Assembly (NCBI GenBank): GCA_000231825.2 | Contig: JH720303.1 | Span: 830,574 to 894,573, forward strand | Origin: Tetrahymena elliotti 4EA | Lineage: Eukaryota; Ciliophora; Oligohymenophorea; Hymenostomatida; Tetrahymenidae | DNA: 64,000 bases | Reading direction: 5' to 3' | Part shown: positions 32,384 through 46,241 of the stretch, piece by piece | Numbering within the stretch: the stretch's first letter is position 1 | Layout: the number at the start of each line of letters is the position of its first letter | The notes under the pieces: model-generated | Seen by the model: the letters and a program-made list of their open reading frames with translations, nothing else | Told to the model about the DNA's origin: nothing | Databases searched by the model: none | Translations under genes and position numbers: made by a program

Positions 32384-33813
32384 TTTAATATATTTTTACT
32401 TCCTAGTTTTATATTTATAACCTTAATAAAATACCAAAAATTTTTGTTTCTTGATAATAATTTGTATTTAGATAGACCAGAAACAATTAGATAAATAGGT
32501 TATCTTGTTAGTGGGTTAGCTAATTAACAGGTCAATCAATAGATTGTTTTTGTTCATTTTCGTGTATCTATTTCTTTAAAAGATATGCCATTCATATTCT
32601 TTAAATTTTTCATCAAATTAATAAATAAAAAAAGAATACTACAATAAAAAATTATACTTTACTTATCAGAATTTACAAACATTTTCCAGCATTAACAAAT
32701 TCTTTTTCGTAAAAAATATTAAAATTATTTTTTATTTAGGCATTTTCAATCTAAATTAAAATACTCTTTCTTAACAAAACTACTTTTAGCATTCACATAG
32801 AAATTTTATTTGCGATTCAAAAATTAATATTCTAATTTAAAATCGATTATTAGAATATTTAATAAAATTTTCAATTAATTTAAAATTAATAATTTATCAA
32901 TATTTAAAAAAAATACTAAATAGAAATCTATCGAATACAGATACTTTATAAATAAAATACCTCCTATTATGGTAAACTATAATTAATATTTTATCATTGA
33001 ATAATATATATTCTGTATTTTACTATGATTTTCTTACTTTATTTTTTTTAAAAATACAAAAAAGTAATAAGACCTAAATAATATTAATATTTTAACTGGA
33101 TTCATAACATGTAAATTGATTTACCCAAATAAAATTATTTTTAGAGATAAATAAATTTGAAAAGTATTAAAAATAAAATGTCTTTATGAATAAAAAAAGT
33201 TTCAAATTATTAACTTTAGGATGCTTAAGAGTTATTATAGGAATTTTTTGTTTACAAGACAAATATTATTTATTTTTGTTAGAAAATAATACAGAATTAT
33301 AAATCAAAAGAAAAAATGATCATTTAAAAATTATTTATTTTTGTTGAATAATTAACTCAAGCTTTATTTTTTAATGTTGAATTATCTAACAAAAAAAATC
33401 TTAAATTTTATAATTTTCTGAAGTTAGCCTGAGTTGATAATAAAATTTTTTGTTAAGTTAACTTTGTTAATTATTTTTGAATAAGTATTTGAGTAGAGTG
33501 GAAGAATTCTTAAAGAAATGAATGAAATGAATTTAATAAAATAAATGTGTAATCTTAATAAATATAAGCTGTGCTTATTTTGATACTTAAATAAAAAAGT
33601 AGTGTTTTTTTATAGAAATACTTAACTCAAATAATTTAAATTACACTAATCAATAATTATAAAATAAAATTTACATTTCACAATAATCTATCTGTAAATT
33701 TAATAAAAAATTGTATTTACATTTGAATAAATTACATAATATTTCTAAGTAGAAAAACTCAAATAGAAATATATTAGTTAATAAGTAACAGAACAACTAC
33801 AACTTCTTAAAAT
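32384..33813. other. Divergent intergenic region (VPS29 / Q-rich gene)
   Basis: 1.4 kb holding the promoters of both neighbours. A/T-rich, with no recognisable element. Confidence 0.6.
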
Positions 33814-36800
33814 ATGAATAGGTTTGATGAAGATGCAGAGGATCACTAGAATATAGAAATTGGTGATTATTCTGACTAGAAATCATTTTAATCTTATGAT
33901 GAAGCTGATTAGAATCCAAGCTTAGTTCATGAAAACAAAATTTAAGAATTAAATAATATCATTCATTTGAATGAATAAAATAATAAAAACAAAATACAAT
34001 AAAAATCTTAATAATAAGATCCATGTTTAGAGAAATGCATTTATAGCAGTATAAACTTGTAAAAGTTTATTGATGAAGGCCTTAAAGATAAATACGAAAA
34101 GTATTTCTTTTTTTATTTTGCAAAACCAATTAATGAAATTCTAAGTAACAGTCCAGTGCATCATGTTGTACTTTTTAAAGAATATTTATTTATAGATGAT
34201 AACACAGAATATGCTAAAAGATTTTATTTAGAACACGAAACGAAATAGAGAATAGAATAGCTTGCAGGTTTTTATAAGAAGGTATATCCTCCCAATCGTC
34301 CTAATCATTTTAGCAATTATTAAATTTTTAATGAAATAATCTAATTAAATAAATAAAATTAAGAAAAATTGTACTACAAATAGGCATAAAACAATGAAAA
34401 ATCCTCTTTTTTTTTCAATCATAATAATTAAGATGACTTGAATTAAGGAAAAGTTAATTCTATTTCTTGTCACTAACTAGAAATTGAGAGCGATTCTCAT
34501 TTCAAAGATTCTTAACTCATGAAAGAGAATGATAATTAATTAAGCTAAAGTAATTTAAACAGTGTTTAACTCGAAATGTACAGTAATAATAATAATAATG
34601 ATATTTAAAATGATAAAGAATAAAATAATGTGTAATCTTAAATAAAAACCAATCAATAGTAATTTAATTTTATAAGGAATCTGTAACATATTAATGAGCA
34701 ATAAGATACTTAAAATTCATAAAAGCATCCTTTCAGTTTTTAGAAATAGCAAAATGAAGGTTTTAGTGATATTAACGATCTATCCTCTCATATGAAACTA
34801 AGCTAGTTGGAAGATGAAGATGCTAAAATAGATAACCAAGCTTAAGATAAAAATTAACTTAAAAACTTAAAAGAAGTGGAAATGCATAAAGATATTTTAC
34901 AGTAAAAACCTTTCATAGAAAGTGAGTGTTTAAAAAATTTAGTTTCAAAGGAATCTCTAACCAATAAAAAAAAATAAAAATAATAGGAGTGTGAGTAACT
35001 TGAAAAATAATAACTAGATTAAAATATTGGTAATAAGAATAGAAGAGGAAACAAAAATGAATTTTAAAATAATGAAAATAAATAAAAGCCACACTAATAA
35101 TAGAATTAAAAAGTAGAAGAAGAAAAAGATAATAAATAATTTGACAATAATGATAATTAATTTGAAGAGCAAGACGATTTTGAGGATATGCTAAATATTT
35201 TGCACAATTAAAATCAATAAAAATTCTAAAATTAATAAGTAAATATTCATAAATTAGAGTTTGAAGATTAAAATGACTTTAGTTTGTAATCAGATGAATT
35301 TATGGATCAAGATAATTTTGCATTTGCAAATTAAAAAAATAACTTTTACTGTGACAGCTAAAAAGTTTTAACAAGTAATTCTTAAAAATATTAGAGAAAT
35401 TTGTAAAATGATCCAGAATTTTTCACAAAAGATTACAATTATGAGCATGAGCTGAGAAATGAATTTTATTAAGATTTTAAATAAGATTATTAAAGTAGTT
35501 CCTAAACTGATAATAAGATAGAGAATTATAATGAAGAAAGAAATTCTTATGATCAGACATCTGAGGATAATGACAGCTAAATTAATCATCATGTTTTTGG
35601 GGATAATTCATTTATGAAAGAACTTAATGAATATGAAATGGGAAGAAGCTTTGAGACTGATACTTTTGATGTTTACAACCCTTAATTTAGTTCTGAAAAT
35701 TTAAAATCTCCTAAGTACATCTTAGAGCAGGTAGAGTAGAAACTATATAATGAAGTCTGTGACTTTTAAGATATAGATGATTTAATGGAGAGGTATGCAA
35801 TAGGAGAGGAAACAGAATAATTTATATGTAGATGTGCTGAATTAGATTATAATATATAAAATAATTCAAACAAATTATTTGAACAGTAATAAAAAGATTA
35901 CTTTTAGAGAATGGAAAATAATAAAGACTAAAGAAATATTTTAAGACGCCAAAGCAATAGTCAAAGAAGCAAAAACAACGACAACAGTAAAAGTAATTTG
36001 CAATAATTTGCTAGCTCGATTGAAAGCGGTTAAATAAAAAAAGCTGCTTCAACATCTTTATCTAAATTAAAGAACCACTCAAGTACTCCATCTAATCAAA
36101 ATAATAATCCTTCTAGCTCTTCAATTAAATCATCTCATCCGCATTAAACACTTTAGCCTGAAGATTATCAATTTCAAACCTTACAACAATCTTTGTAATA
36201 ACAAATTCAATAACAATAAACATTTAACCAGTAAAATAGTGGACATTAAATACTAAAATCCCCAGTAAAAAAATCAGAAAATTTTGAGCAAAATAAACTA
36301 ATGACAGACAATTCACCAAATAATAAAGAATACGAAAAGGAGGATTTTATAGACCTTAGCCCAATATTCGCATAAAAAAATTAAAATTTTAATGAAATGT
36401 TGCAAGCCTAAATATAAAACTAGATGATCATCAAACAAAAATTAGAAAAATAGAAAGGAGAAAATTCAAATGTCAATAAATTTATAGAATAGAATTAATA
36501 GTATTTTTCTAATTATGATGCAAAAGGTGGTGATACAGGTAAAAATAATTAATAGTTCCAACAATCATAGTCTTAAATGCTTTTAATAAACCAGCTTCAG
36601 TAGTCTTAGTCCAATAAAAGTGTCTAAAATCCAAATGTTTCCCTGACAAATAGCAAACATACAAACAATAATAATATCAGTAGCAGCAATAATAACAATT
36701 CTAAAATAGATTAAAGTCCATAAATTTATCAATAAAACATGTAACAATAATCCAAACCAATTTACAGTAATAGCTAAAAAAAGCTGGTTAGCTAGTTAGT

Positions 36801-39800
36801 TTTTTAGAATAATTTACTTTATTAGTAAAGTTAAAGTATTTACCAGCAATAAAAAGCTTTTAAACAAAATGAATTTAGTTTGAATAATCAATAATAAAAT
36901 TCTTCTTTATATCAAGCAGTAGCCTGCTATAATAATTAAGGTTAAGATTCTTCATCATCAGTAGTGACTAATCTTATAAAACAGGGGCAAGCATACTAAG
37001 AAAATGGAAATAGTAAAAGTAATTTCAAATTTCATTTAAATATTTTTTAACTTTTTTTTTTAAAATAATAGAAAAATTCAAGAAACAAGTTTAAAATGAA
37101 ATTTAAAATCAGTCCAGCCAAAATAATATTTAATAAAACGCCAAGCCTAAAGTAAATTAAAATAACTAAGGTAATCAGCATCAAAATAATTTCCATTAAA
37201 GCCCTCTGTCATCCATTCATTAAATGCCTATATCTTTGAATAATTAACAGTAAGCATCAAACTCATCAAAAAATAATTAACATAACAAAAGCAATAACTT
37301 TTCTTAATAAAACTTAAAAAATAATTTAAGCAAAGGACTTAATTCCTCTCCTTAATCACAACTAAATATGCTATCTTAAAATTAGCAAAACTTTAATGAA
37401 AAAAGTCAGCCATACAAAGCATACAACTAGATATCTTCATAATAGTAATTGATTTTTATTTTATTTTCCAATTTATTGATTTTTTAATATATTTTTAGTA
37501 GTAACAACTAGAGTAAATAGGACTTGAAAAACACTACTTCTTCTTTAATTGCTTCAACTTCTTCTTCACAGAAGGCTTTAAAGTAATATTATATCTATTC
37601 TTAAATTGAAAAGTAATTTTTCTCTAGTAATTAACAATATTAGAATCAGTTGGTTTCATCTCAAGCTAATCCATCCAGTTCCTCAAAAAGTAGAGCTAAG
37701 ATGCATGGAAAGGAGTAAAGGAACATGAATTAAAATATCCATTAAAGTTGTAGTCTCTCAATAATAAAAAAATAAAATTATCCTAATTAAGTAGAATCAT
37801 AAATATAGACAAATTCTTTAGTTAAATCTCATCATATTCCATCTCATACTGAGAATTTTTAACAAGAAAACTTTTAACAATTTTAATCTCCACCTGATTT
37901 TGTTTTCAATAAAATTCATCCAAATAATCAATTGACATGTGAAAAAAAGGTTAATGAGCAATCCTTGATTATTTGTGGAAGCTAATAATAAAAGACTGAA
38001 TAATAACACTACTAATACATTTCCCCACCTTAAAAGAGATAATATGATAATAAATCAATGTCTTTACTTGGAACTAATAAATTAGCTAATAAATCAATTT
38101 CTAACACAACTAACTTATTCCATAAAGATGAAGCAATAAGAAATTCATAAGCTCAATAAAGTATTAGCAAAAAGAGAGATTCTTCAAAGAAAACCTCAGA
38201 TGTAATATAGACAATAGGAAATACTGTAATCGAAAATAATATTTTGATGAAATAGCCGTCAAAAGAAAAGGTTTCTCAAAAATCAGAACCTAGCAGTAAA
38301 ATATAGAACCCTATTTTAGGATCTAATCAGAACAATAAATTAAGAGCTTTAAATATTGAAGTTTAAAGAAGAATAAGCTTGAAACACTAAAAAATAAAAG
38401 AAAATAATTTATTTATAGGAACTCATAAAAATGTATCTATTGATAGTGATTCAATATCGTAATCAGCTCAAGGTGGCTAAATCTAAACAAGATTTGATTA
38501 ATTTAACATTTCTAAAAAGTAAAATTCGATTAAAATTAATTAAAAAAGATTCCCTCATCTAAATAATTCTGTTGGAGATCCATCATCTATAGATAAAAAA
38601 CAGGATGTCAGCAATGGAGTGTCTATTTTAGACTCAAATAGAGAAATGTAATATAGTAATAATCCTCACCATAATTAAATAGTACAGCAGCTGCTTGCTT
38701 TAAATTCTGTAAACCCATCTATTCCAGATTAAGGATTTAAAAAATCTTCTTAAAACTTTACTCATGCTAACAAAAGCGGTAACCAAAATATTATAGAGTC
38801 AGCTACAAAATTAGCAGCTAATATTTATTCTTAAACAAGCCATAAAAATAATAAATTTAATCATAACTACATTACAAATTAAGGACCTAACTAAATTGTT
38901 AACTCATATAATTATAGTCACTCATTTGTCCAAGCAAGCAGCAATAATCATGCGAATAATTTAAATTAATATCAAACTTCATAGTAAAACAGCAGACTTA
39001 ATTCCCATGAGAAAGTGTTTTCTAGATTAAATAAAAATAAATCCTTAGATGAAAATATTAAAAAAAAGAATAGTTAAAGTAATATTTTAAATTAATCAAA
39101 TACACAATAATTAGAAAGTAGTGGCTCAAACTATAAATAACAGCAATTAAGTTATCTTAGTAATAGTTTACCTAACAAAAAATTAAAGCAACACTATTAT
39201 CCTTTATCAAATACTTCATCTTAATATCAAGGACATGCACAAGCAGCTTCACACCCAATTTTCATGTCACCATAGTTCAAAAATCATAACAACACTTTCT
39301 AATACTCAGATTAATTCTAGCTTGATAACAGTAATGCTTTTAATAAAACAGCAACTCAAAATACAGTGCATACTATTTCATAAAGCAATTTGAAATAAAA
39401 TTCTCATCTCTTAGAGTCTGATTCAACTCAAATTAATTAAATGACTTTATAAAATAAAAATAGAACCAAACAAAGCATCATCCCTTTTAATTCCCATATT
39501 TCATAATCTCTCTAACAATCTTTACAATCCAGTTAATAATATAAACAAACTGCCTCCAATTCTCAAAACCAATTTGATGAAGTTCTTATGATTGGTAATT
39601 TTTTTAATTTACTTTAAAAATTTTTGACTTCTCAATCAAAAAAACTTTACAAAAAGTTAAAAAATAAATTCCTTTTTTTAGGCTTTAAAATTTTATTTTT
39701 ATTTTAAGATTAAAAAAAATTTTTGTTGAGTTTACAAAAATAAACACAAAAATAAATTTAATATTTTTTTATTCACAATAATATTTTAAAATAATTAAAG

Positions 39801-40858
39801 ATAACCCTATTTCATCTCCGAGATTTAAGAAAATAAAATCAATAGACAAAATATTTAATCAACAAAAGCAACAACATGATTAATAATAATAAATTCAAAA
39901 TATAAACGAAAATCAGAGCCCCAGTAAATCTTCAACTCCTTCTTAGAGCAATACTTCGAATTAACAATATATTGCTACTTTTAGTAATTTAAATGAAAAA
40001 GATAAAAATAATTCTGCTTCAAAAAATAGCAGCAATTAATAAAACTAAAAGAAGTAAAACTTCCATTACAACAACTTGAGTAATTTAAATTTGAAAAAGA
40101 ATAATTTCATGAAATAATAAGAAGTTATGAGAAATAGTTAGTAATAGTAAATGTCAATGGGAGATGGAATAAGTTAAAATAGCTCTTATGGATTTTTAAC
40201 ATCAAGGTCAATGAAGAAATCCTTAAAAGATGGACAATAATCATAAAAGATGATAGTCTAAGAAAGTCCTTATAATATGGATAATATTAAAAAAGAAACA
40301 AGTAAATCTGTTTAACTGTAATAACAGCAGTTTTAGTAGTTGTAATTAAGCCAAAATAATATAAAATCAAATAATAATTTTATTAAGGTAAAATAAAATT
40401 AAAAACAGGTGATTAATTAATTTGAAAATAATGAAGATGGAATATCTTCTTCAAGATAAGAATAAATTAATAATAGAAATGAGCCAAACAAATTTTTCAC
40501 ATAAAATTTGCAAGGGAATTAAGAATATCTAAATTAGGATCAAGAATATGGTCAAATGTTAATATAATAATAACTCTAGTAGTAATAACTAAATTAAAAC
40601 TCAAATTAAGTGATTATTAACTTATAAATTTAGTAATATCCATCTGCCTATATCAATTAACCTTAATTTCAAAACACATAAGTTAATTTAAGAAATTAAT
40701 AATAATTTAATATATTAAATTCTCACCCAGACTTAAATTAATAAAATGCTCAATCAAACTAGTTCCAATAATAAACAAATGAAAATTATAGTAAAATAAA
40801 GAGTGATTTAAAATAAAATGCTCTTGACATTATTAAAACTCAAAAGAGAAAGAAATGA
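33814..40858 (+). CDS. Giant Q/N/S-rich protein of unknown function
   Basis: Four exons, 33814..37012, 37072..37444, 37499..39594 and 39801..40858, give 2241 residues ending KTQKRKK before TGA. The frame stays open only with TAA/TAG as Gln, which occur hundreds of times. Composition is dominated by Gln, Asn, Ser and Lys with acidic patches; long polar stretches look disordered and prion-like. The only globular-looking part is near residues 68-175 (FAKPINEILS ... LFKEYLFIDDNTEYAKRFYL ... RIEQLAGFYKKVYPP). It resembles, from memory, a short module at the N-terminus of other long ciliate proteins; no function can be assigned. No transmembrane segment or enzyme motif was seen. The three introns are inferred from frame breaks with GT-AG ends. 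An in-frame 21-base GTAAAA...CAG stretch at about 40388 was kept as coding because it is too short for an intron. Confidence 0.78.
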
Positions 40859-41655
40859 AAGGCTTCCATTAATTACTATTACAATTTTAAATCATAATAT
40901 TTGGAATATTATTTAATACCAAGAATATCAAATATTTATATTATTTCTTAGTTTACTTAATATTTATTAAAGTACTCTTACAAATAAAAGTATAAAAAAT
41001 GTTATTTGTTATATTAATATCAGTAAGTAAGTTTATATTATTCTATTATATTTGTTTGATTATTTTTATAATTATTATAATTATCAAGTTTAAAGAAATT
41101 AATAAAAACTTTCTATACTTCCTTGATTTTTAAATAGAATAAATTCAAGTAGATTGATTAATCAATTTCATCATAAAATTGTACTTCTCTTTCTTAAGCA
41201 TATGATTGGTAAATTTAATAAAATTATAATTTTTTTAGAATTACCCAAAAAATGCGTTAACTAGATAAAGCTATTAGCATAGTAATGAAAAAAAATATAT
41301 AAACGATATCTGATTAAGTTAGGTTGTTCTTTGTTTATTACATTCTCTTTTTAAACCAGAATGATAGATTTATTGTTCTTCTTTTGAAGAATTGGCTTCC
41401 TTTAAATTTCATCCATATTTTTCAAAATTAATTTTTTGGAGATTAGATATAGAAAGATGTTATTTTTATTTTCCACCAGAAAGCTATCAAAATCTTTAAA
41501 ATTTTGTTTGATTTTTAAAAATTTTACATAAAAAAAATTGTCATATAATATTTAAATCTTTTAATTTTTTAAATTATCAGTAATACAATAAACAAATAGC
41601 TAATTCCACAAATCAATACCAAGCATTAATAAATATTAGGTAAATTTAAAATAAA
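40859..41655. other. Intergenic A/T-rich DNA, same-direction genes
   Basis: 3' flank of the Q-rich gene and 5' flank of the WD40 gene. Nothing recognised. Confidence 0.6.
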
Positions 41656-43459
41656 ATGAATTCTAGGCCACCTTCAAATACACAATAAAGAAAATCGATT
41701 GATTAAAATTATGCAAAAGCCGTAAAAGAATGTAATATCTCTTAGCTTTTAGAAGATTTAAAATTCTAAGAACATGAATTTATAATTAACAGATATTGTA
41801 GGTAAAATTGATAGAACAGGTTCTCTAAGTCTATCTGAAACTACTGGAAAATCTAATTCTAAAAGGGGTTCCATAGATGGTGGTCCTTCTTAAGTTATCA
41901 ATTCAGCAAATAATGGATCCAGAAGATCCTCTAAATCAGAAAAAAACTCCGATTTACCTCCCGCTAAATTAATAGATAATTTTTTAAGTAGTAGTATGAA
42001 GAATTAAAAAGCATAACTAGAAAAATTAAGCAACTTATCAAATCCAACTGAGACCTAAGAGGATATGAGTACTATTTCTGGGTAATTTTCCTTTTAAAAT
42101 TTTGCCATTTTTATATCAACATAGAAAGTGTTACATTTTAAAAATATCAGTTTGTTTTGAAGCAAATATAAATATCAAAAAAAGAGTTTTTGTTAATAAA
42201 TTAACTTGCTTCTGTATAGCATTTTAATGGAAAAAAATTTTGAATAGAAAAATAAAATACATAAAAGTTTAATTTGAATGAAAAAATTATGGCATTAATT
42301 GTATTTAGTTATAGGATAATAATATATTTTTAATTCAATAGTAAATAGCCAGATATATTGAACAATGATTAAGAGCAATCTACAAATCTCTTTCCTGATA
42401 AGCATATTTATGAGAAGTGTGATCTTTAAATTGGAGAAGAAAATAAGATATATAGCATACGTTATGATTTTGATGATTAATTTGTGGCAGTTGCAAGTTA
42501 AGATGGTTGCGTTAGAATATTATTTGAAAATAAAGGTATTTTTTATTTAATGCTTTCAGAGTATAATCATTTTCATCTGATTTAAATAGGAACTTTAGCT
42601 TACAGCTTGTAAGATTTTACAGAAAAGCCTTAACCTGTTACTTGTGTGAGATGGTGTCCAAATTAAACTACAATTAAACATGGTTTATTAGCAACATATT
42701 CAAGTGGTAAATGCCTGTTTTGGCATGCTACATCAGGTTAAGTTTTATCCCGATATGAAGAACCTGGAAATGATATTAATACCTGTGACTTTACACCTGA
42801 TGGAAAATAATTTATTACTGGAGGTTCTGACTCTAAAGTTAGACTCTATGATATTGGGAAAAAGAACCATGCTGTCTTTACATCTGGATCAAGCCCTGAA
42901 CATAAAAATAGAATATTTGCATCTAAATTTATGGATGAAAACTCTCTATTAACAGTAATTTTCTAATTTTTATATTAATTTTTAACAAAATTCCTATATA
43001 AAGGCTGGTTGGGATCAAAGTGTTTTGATATGGGATATTAGAGCAAAGAGTTCATAAGGATACATTTATGGTCCTTTAATTTGTGGTGATTCTTTAGATT
43101 TTAAAAATAATACTGTATTAACTGGATCTTGGAGAAATGAAAAGTAATTATAGTTATGGGATATAAGAAAAACTAACAGATCAACAGATATTGTTTGGGA
43201 AAATCACACTGATGACCCATCTCATTAAAGTTTTATTTATAGTTGTCAATTTTCTAAGACAGATTCTAACTATATTATGGCTGGATCAACTGGTACATAT
43301 GAAATGAGATTATTCGATCGTTAAAACAATAATAAATGTATTGATGCTTTGACAGAAAATATCACTAAAGGTGTATTCTCTCTTGATTGGGCAAATTAAA
43401 AATCAAAAGTAACTTATGGAACATCTGATGGTCGTTGGGCTTATGCTGAAGTATATTGA
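41656..43459 (+). CDS. WD40-repeat protein
   Basis: Exons 41656..41731, 41793..42081, 42342..42535, 42590..42954 and 43004..43459 give 459 residues. The first 140 residues are Ser/Asn-rich and probably disordered. The rest is a beta-propeller: repeats end in sequences such as VRILFE, KCLFWHATSG, VRLYDIG, VLIWDIRA and LQLWDIRK, with GH-like or GD-like starts (FITGGSDSK, LTAGWDQS, LTGSWRNEK). About six or seven blades are visible. WD40 propellers are protein-interaction platforms; the family is too general to name a partner. The first intron is placed so that the frame joins at KEYIVGKIDRTG; using the whole first frame meets a TGA. Confidence 0.85.
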
Positions 43460-44123
43460 AGGCCATGTTAAATAAAATAAAGAATTTTTATTATAAAACT
43501 TACAATAGTAATATTATTAACCTTAAATATAAAATTAAATAATTAATTAATATTATCTCAATCAATAATATCTTATTTTTTATATTTTTATTTTGTAGAC
43601 AAATTTTATTAATTTCTGTTTTTATTCTCTCATTCGTCTTTAATTACCAATAAGTTAAAATAAGAAAAAGAGATTGAATAATATTTTTTTGTAATAAAAA
43701 GCATTAAAAAATGTATGATAATTAGTTTCTCTCCTATTAAATTATTTATTTTTCTCAATATCAAATAATAAATACTCCTTATTATCAAAAAATTTTTAAT
43801 TACTTTAATTTACTATTATTAATATATATGTATAGTACCCTAGGGTACTGCCTTTTTCAAGGCTATACACTGAAATTTTAGATATTAAGGTAATTTTATT
43901 TTTCTTTGATTTTGTTTTTAGTGAAAATTTTTTTGTTATAATTTTTCTATTATTAATATTATTTTTAATTTCAAATAAAAACTATTTATTTTACTTTAAA
44001 TTTTAATTTTCTAAATTATCATTAGACTTTTAAAAAATATATTTGTTTTAAATTTTTTAGTCTTACTAAACATATAAAACTTAATGAAAATATGGTTTAT
44101 CCCTATTATTACTTTTTAGTTTT
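43460..44123. other. Convergent intergenic region with a structured element
   Basis: Lies between the 3' ends of the WD40 gene (+) and the Q-rich coiled-coil gene (-). A/T-rich apart from the GC-richer inverted repeat cluster at 43830-43868. Confidence 0.6.
43830..43868. repeat. Palindrome and nested hairpins (three-way-junction-like)
   Basis: AGTACCCTAGGGTACT (43834-43849) is a perfect 16-bp palindrome. It is followed at once by the hairpin GCCTT-TTTC-AAGGC (43850-43863), and the pair is enclosed by GTATA (43830-43834) and TATAC (43864-43868). Together they could fold into a short closing stem with two hairpin arms. It is a conspicuous GC-rich island in very A/T-rich DNA. Role unknown: candidates are a small RNA, a 3'-end signal for the convergent genes, or a binding site. 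Confidence 0.7.
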
Positions 44124-44834
44124 TCAGACCTAATTTTTTCTGGAATTTAAAAGCTACTACTAGAAAATTTGCTACAACATGTCTGGATGAGGAACCTATG
44201 AATTTTCGTTTATAAATGGTGGTCTTCCTAGACCTCCACTTTGTGGTTTGATGTTTTAAGGCATACCCATTTACTGTAGAGAATTTTATTAAAATTTAGA
44301 TTGATTTAAATTAACTTATGAAAGGAATTATTCTGGAGTTGGAAGGTTTGCATAAATAGAATTTTTTTAAATTTATGAGCTAGGCATTTAAGCTGCTCCA
44401 AACTATTATTAATTATAAATACTATTTGCAAATGCTTAAGGATTTTATTGGTTAATAGGATTATTTCTTTGGTTGGCTGCTTCCATCAAATATTAAATGT
44501 CTGGATTTTAAATATTATTATCAATCATGTATTGGCTTTATAATTTAGACTATTTTATTTAGTTTTCTAATTATTCTATTTTTTTTTCTAAATATTTTTA
44601 TTCTTCTTTAGCTTCTAGAGACATTTTTTCTTCTTATGTATCAGACTATTCACTTTCATCAGAAGAGTCATCAGTTCTCTTTTTTTTCTTATTTTTTCCA
44701 TTTTTTTATTTTCCATCCATATCTTACAACATTTTCATGAGCATATCATTTTACTACTCTATTCTTTCTATCAAAGGATTGAACTTGGTTTCTTTAGAGT
44801 ATTTATTTTCTGGATTAAAGTTTTATTAAGACAT
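44124..44834 (-). CDS. Small Q-rich coiled-coil protein, unknown function
   Basis: Single exon, 236 residues, open only in the ciliate code. The N-terminal half has a predicted helix (NPLIERIEQQNDMLMKMLQD), a basic then acidic stretch (KNKKKKRTDDSSDESEQSD) and a coiled coil with heptads (LEAKEEQKYLEKKIEQLENQ). The C-terminal half is rich in Gln, Asn, Pro and Ser (MPSSQIQKNS, MGMPQNIKPQSGG). It has codon use like its neighbours. No family recognised; it could be a cytoskeletal or RNA-associated protein. The polar, ordered-then-disordered layout makes a real gene likely. Confidence 0.68.
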
Positions 44835-46241
44835 ATTTTACATTTAATTTGGGATATTCTAAAATTAAGCTTAAGGATCTCCATTATAAAATCTTTTTAA
44901 ATATTTTTTTTAATAATTAAAATCTATGTTTTGAATGAAAAAATAAACAAATACTTATTGCTTTATGGCTAGTTTAAAGCCAAAGAAGCAGCACTTTAGA
45001 AATGATTATTAGGTTAAATTTAACTATTTTATCTTGAATTTAATCGAGGTTGTTAAAATTATTATTATTATTACATTTATCTGTTACTAAAAGATTATTA
45101 AGAAGGAGGTATTTAACGTTATATTGTATTTTAAGGAGTGAAACCTACATTAAACTAGTGCATAAATTGATTAAGCGAATCATCTCCTTTTAGATAATTA
45201 GGCTTTTAGTTATCTATAAATGATTACTTATAAGAAAAGGGTGTATTTTTAGAGAGCATCTCAAACTCATTTAACATATCTAAGTGAGATAGACCTTATT
45301 ACATGTTTAAATTTCTATCTAATTACTACATTTTTCCATCTTTAAATTAATCTAATTCTGATTTCATTTACTCGCACATTTACTATAATTATATAATTCT
45401 CTACTGCTACATTCTCATAATATTCTCATTTTACTAATTTTTTATCTAATTTATTTTTTAGTAAAAATAAGATTTATTTATAATAATCTTTTACTTCATT
45501 TTAAGCTGTCAAATACTACATCTGATAATTCATATCCATAATCATCTTCTCCATAGGGTTTTCATAATCTACGTTTTATGCTTAAACAATAAAATATTAT
45601 TAAATAATAAATATTTTTAAGCATTTACTTTAATATCTTTTAATGTTTTAAAATATTAATACTTACTATATGTTGGTAAATTATTTTAAGAGGATTAAGT
45701 CACCATATTTTAAGTATATTATTGTGTTTACATTGGAAAATTATTATCAGATTTCTATACAGTTTTGCTTTATCTTGAGCGCTTGGTAGTAGTCTAATCA
45801 TCCTTTTTTTTTCGGCAAATAAAAACAATTTAAATGCATTCTATTATGCTGAATTTAAAAATCTAAATTACTAATTATAATCCCTTTGTACTCATTATAT
45901 ATTTTACTCTAAATATTTGTTTGCAACTTAATTTTTGAATTAAGAATATTTCTAATTTCAATTAATTGATAGTAATAATTGATTATAAGATCAATTTACC
46001 TTACTTACTCAATTACTGGTTTAATCAATAAGTAGTTTTAAATAATGAACAAAAATTTGAAGCAAAATATTTTATAAATGATTGACAAATAATAGAATAT
46101 GAAATATATTAAGATTGTATGAGAAATAAATAAAAAGTAATTTAAATTAATGGATGAGTGAGTGATAAAAAGTTATTTTTTAAATTATGTATGCATTAAA
46201 GAAGATAACTAACTACATTTAAATATAATTTTTTAAATATA
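44835..46241. other. Intergenic A/T-rich DNA
   Basis: 1.4 kb between two minus-strand genes. Slightly richer in GC around 45100-45300 and 45750-45800, but no frame, splice pattern or repeat that supports a gene. Confidence 0.5.

Noticed and set aside
36539..36557. Possible intron GTAAAAATAATTAATAG in the Q-rich gene
   Set aside because: Too short for a Tetrahymena intron, and the frame stays open through it.
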